A program made the position numbers and the translations under genes. A stretch of DNA of 64,000 bases from Simplicispira suum (GTDB taxonomy: Bacteria > Pseudomonadota > Gammaproteobacteria > Burkholderiales > Burkholderiaceae_C): NCBI RefSeq assembly GCF_003008595.1, contig NZ_CP027671.1, forward strand, positions 33,156 through 97,155, given 5' to 3'. Each line of letters begins with the position of its first letter. The stretch's first letter is position 1. The notes under the pieces are model-generated. The model was given only the letters and a program-made list of their open reading frames with translations, was not told where the DNA came from and made no database searches. Below are positions 62,466-64,000 of the stretch, in pieces.

Positions 62466-63324
62466 GGCTCGCCTCCAGAATGGTTTTCAGATAATCGCCC
62501 TGGCTGGCAGACCCGTGGACGTATTGCGAGAGGTACTGCGCGGCACCGCCGCCGCGCGCCTGGCGCAGGTAATTGGTGAGGTGAACGACGTCGAGCGGGT
62601 AGTCCGGGTAGCAGCTGGTCGGGTGCGCGCCGCCGGGAGATTCGACGACCGCATCGACCATGAACGACACGAGGCCCGCACCCCCTTGCGCAGCCTTGAT
62701 TTCTGCGGTCGACACGATCTTTTCCGCGGTGACGATGGTGTAGTCGGCTGCCATCGCCAGCTGCGCGTCGACGCAGTGCTGCCCACCGAGCCACGTGTGG
62801 CCCTGTTCGTCCGCCATGGGTGCGTGGATGATCGCCACGCGCGGCGCGAGCGCCGGGAACCAGGTGAGTTCTTCGCCCGTGACGGGGCAAGGCGCGCGCC
62901 TCAGGTCGGGCCGAATGCGAAAGAAGTCGGTGCCGACCTCGCAGTCGCGCGAGGGCAGGTAGGGCACACGCATTAGGGCGGCCTGCAGGCCAACCGCGAT
63001 GGTGTATTCGGTTTCTTCGACCACCTTCACGCGCCCCTGCTCCACCGCCTTGCGCAGCAGCGGGGCGAGGCCCAAGAATTCCAGGCCGAAATAGCACGTG
63101 CGAAGCGTGCCCAGCGAGCCCGCCGCAGCGAGCAGCTCGGCCTCGAAGCCGCTGCACATGCCCATCACGGTCAGGTCGCGCAGCTCGCGCCTCACGAGCC
63201 CGCGGACGAAGGCCATCGGCTTGCGGTACAGGGTCATGCCCCCGATGCCGATGGTGTCGCCGCTCCTGATCTGCCCCAGCGCCTGGGTAAGGTCCGTTCT
63301 CTTGTTCACTGCACTACGCGGCAT
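62452..63324 (-). CDS. CoA-transferase family protein, alpha subunit (GctA/IpdA-like)
   Basis: 290 residues: MPRSAVNKRTDLTQALGQIR, then SGDTIGIGGMTLYRKPMAFV (the GxGG loop). PHTWLGGQHCVDAQLAMAAD followed by YTIVTAEKIVSTAEIKAAQG is the CoA-transferase I fold. It pairs with the downstream beta gene and overlaps livF by 11 bp, so all are in one operon. Confidence 0.87.
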   Translation of the reverse strand: MPRSAVNKRTDLTQALGQIRSGDTIGIGGMTLYRKPMAFVRGLVRRELRDLTVMGMCSGFEAELLAAAGSLGTLRTCYFGLEFLGLAPLLRKAVEQGRVKVVEETEYTIAVGLQAALMRVPYLPSRDCEVGTDFFRIRPDLRRAPCPVTGEELTWFPALAPRVAIIHAPMADEQGHTWLGGQHCVDAQLAMAADYTIVTAEKIVSTAEIKAAQGGAGLVSFMVDAVVESPGGAHPTSCYPDYPLDVVHLTNYLRQARGGGAAQYLSQYVHGSASQGDYLKTILEASRDPA

Positions 63325-64000
63325 GGCTGCTGCTACCTCCTAGGTAAAGGTCCTGGATGATCGATGAGGCCTTCGCCTCTTCCTTGGTGCCAGAGAAAGC
63401 GATGCTGCCGTTCTCCAGGACGTAGACCGATTCCGCGAGGTTCATCGCAAGGCGGGTGTTCTGTTCGACCAGCAACACCGTGAGGTTGCGTTCGGCGACC
63501 AGCTTGCGCACGACTTCGAGCACCTGTTCCACCAGCACCGGCGACAATCCCATCGACGGCTCATCCAGCAGCAGCACACGCGGCTGCGCCATCAGTGCGC
63601 GGCCGAAAGCGAGCATCTGCTGCTCGCCGCCCGACAAGGTGCCAGCGGGCTGCTGGAGGCGCTCTTTCAAGCGGGGGAAGGTGTGGAAGATGAAGTCCTC
63701 GACCTCGGGCCGCGACGATGGCAGCTTCGCCGCGATCGCGCCGAGGCGCAGGTGGTCCGCGACCGACAGGTCCGGAAAGATCTGCCGGCCTTCGGGCACG
63801 TGGACGACGCCGCGCTTCACGATCTCGTGCGGTTCCAGTTTGTCGATGCGCTCGCCTTCGAATTCGATGGTTCCCGCGCGTGCCTCGATCACGCCGGAGA
63901 TGGCGCGCAGCAGTGTCGACTTGCCCGCGCCGTTCGGGCCGAGCACTGTGGTGAGGCCGCCCATCGCGACGTCGACGTCGATGTCGTGCAGCACCGTCGC
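63314..64000 (-). CDS. livF: Branched-chain-amino-acid-type ABC transporter ATP-binding protein (LivF), partial at right edge
   Basis: The frame continues past base 64000; at least 228 residues are present. Walker A is LGPNGAGKSTLLRAI, the Q-loop region VVHVPEGRQIFPDLSVADHL, the signature LSGGEQQMLAFGRAL, Walker B VLLLDEPSMGLSP and the switch His is replaced by the VLLVEQN of the family. LivF-type transporters next to CoA-processing genes often import aromatic or cyclic acids. The other Liv subunits are expected upstream, outside the window. Confidence 0.92.
   Translation of the reverse strand, partial: ATVLHDIDVDVAMGGLTTVLGPNGAGKSTLLRAISGVIEARAGTIEFEGERIDKLEPHEIVKRGVVHVPEGRQIFPDLSVADHLRLGAIAAKLPSSRPEVEDFIFHTFPRLKERLQQPAGTLSGGEQQMLAFGRALMAQPRVLLLDEPSMGLSPVLVEQVLEVVRKLVAERNLTVLLVEQNTRLAMNLAESVYVLENGSIAFSGTKEEAKASSIIQDLYLGGSSSHAA

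Overview
The window is high-GC, heavily rearranged accessory DNA, most likely from a plasmid of a betaproteobacterium (Burkholderiales, Comamonadaceae-like). Genus cannot be fixed from sequence alone. The evidence is a Rep_3-type initiator beside iterons (32.1-33.9 kb), divergent parAB (34-36.6 kb), toxin-antitoxin and Abi-type loci, transfer-associated genes, many insertion sequences, and catabolic modules typical of aromatic-degrading Burkholderiales. No rRNA, tRNA or CRISPR array was seen.

Left third (1-23.06 kb): a tyrosine recombinase runs off the left edge. It is followed by nested mobile elements. An IS30-family element (1488-23055, target duplication ATG) is split by an IS21-family element (1791-22234, target duplication TTGTT). 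The istA gene of that IS21 is itself split by a 16.4 kb catabolic module (4808-21240, 10-bp direct repeat). Removing each insertion with one repeat copy restores both transposase frames exactly. The module carries meta-cleavage genes: catechol 2,3-dioxygenase, XylT-like ferredoxin, meta-product hydrolase, hydratase, aldolase and acylating acetaldehyde dehydrogenase. It also has a BenD/XylL-like cis-diol dehydrogenase, an acyl/aryl-CoA ligase, a TRAP transporter and two GntR regulators. No ring-hydroxylating oxygenase is present. TTCCGGAA-type sites lie in front of both the second GntR gene and the dioxygenase.

Middle (23-39 kb): an AbiEi/AbiEii pair with a promoter between two palindromic operators; an IS110 element; a truncated IS1182 copy; a second AbiEii-type operon coupled to an integrase-like protein and a small upstream protein; IS66 and TonB-receptor debris; then the plasmid backbone (rep, iteron origin, parA, parS-like palindromes, parB) and a RES-Xre toxin-antitoxin pair.

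Right-middle (39-54.6 kb): poorly characterised cargo. It includes an HNH-like plus GIY-YIG-like pair, a P-loop ATPase, a truncated chemoreceptor, a MobI-like gene behind a region of long tandem hairpins, an IS5 element with CTAG duplications, a PD-(D/E)XK-like protein, a GmtX-like protein, several broken or orphan toxin-antitoxin genes, and a relic of DISARM drmB.

Right end (54.9-64 kb): an IS91-type element with its tyrosine recombinase, a full IS1182 copy that duplicates the truncated one 30 kb away, transposase debris, then a compact minus-strand catabolic operon (livF-like ABC ATPase, two CoA-transferase subunits, alpha/beta hydrolase, SDR) that continues past the right edge.
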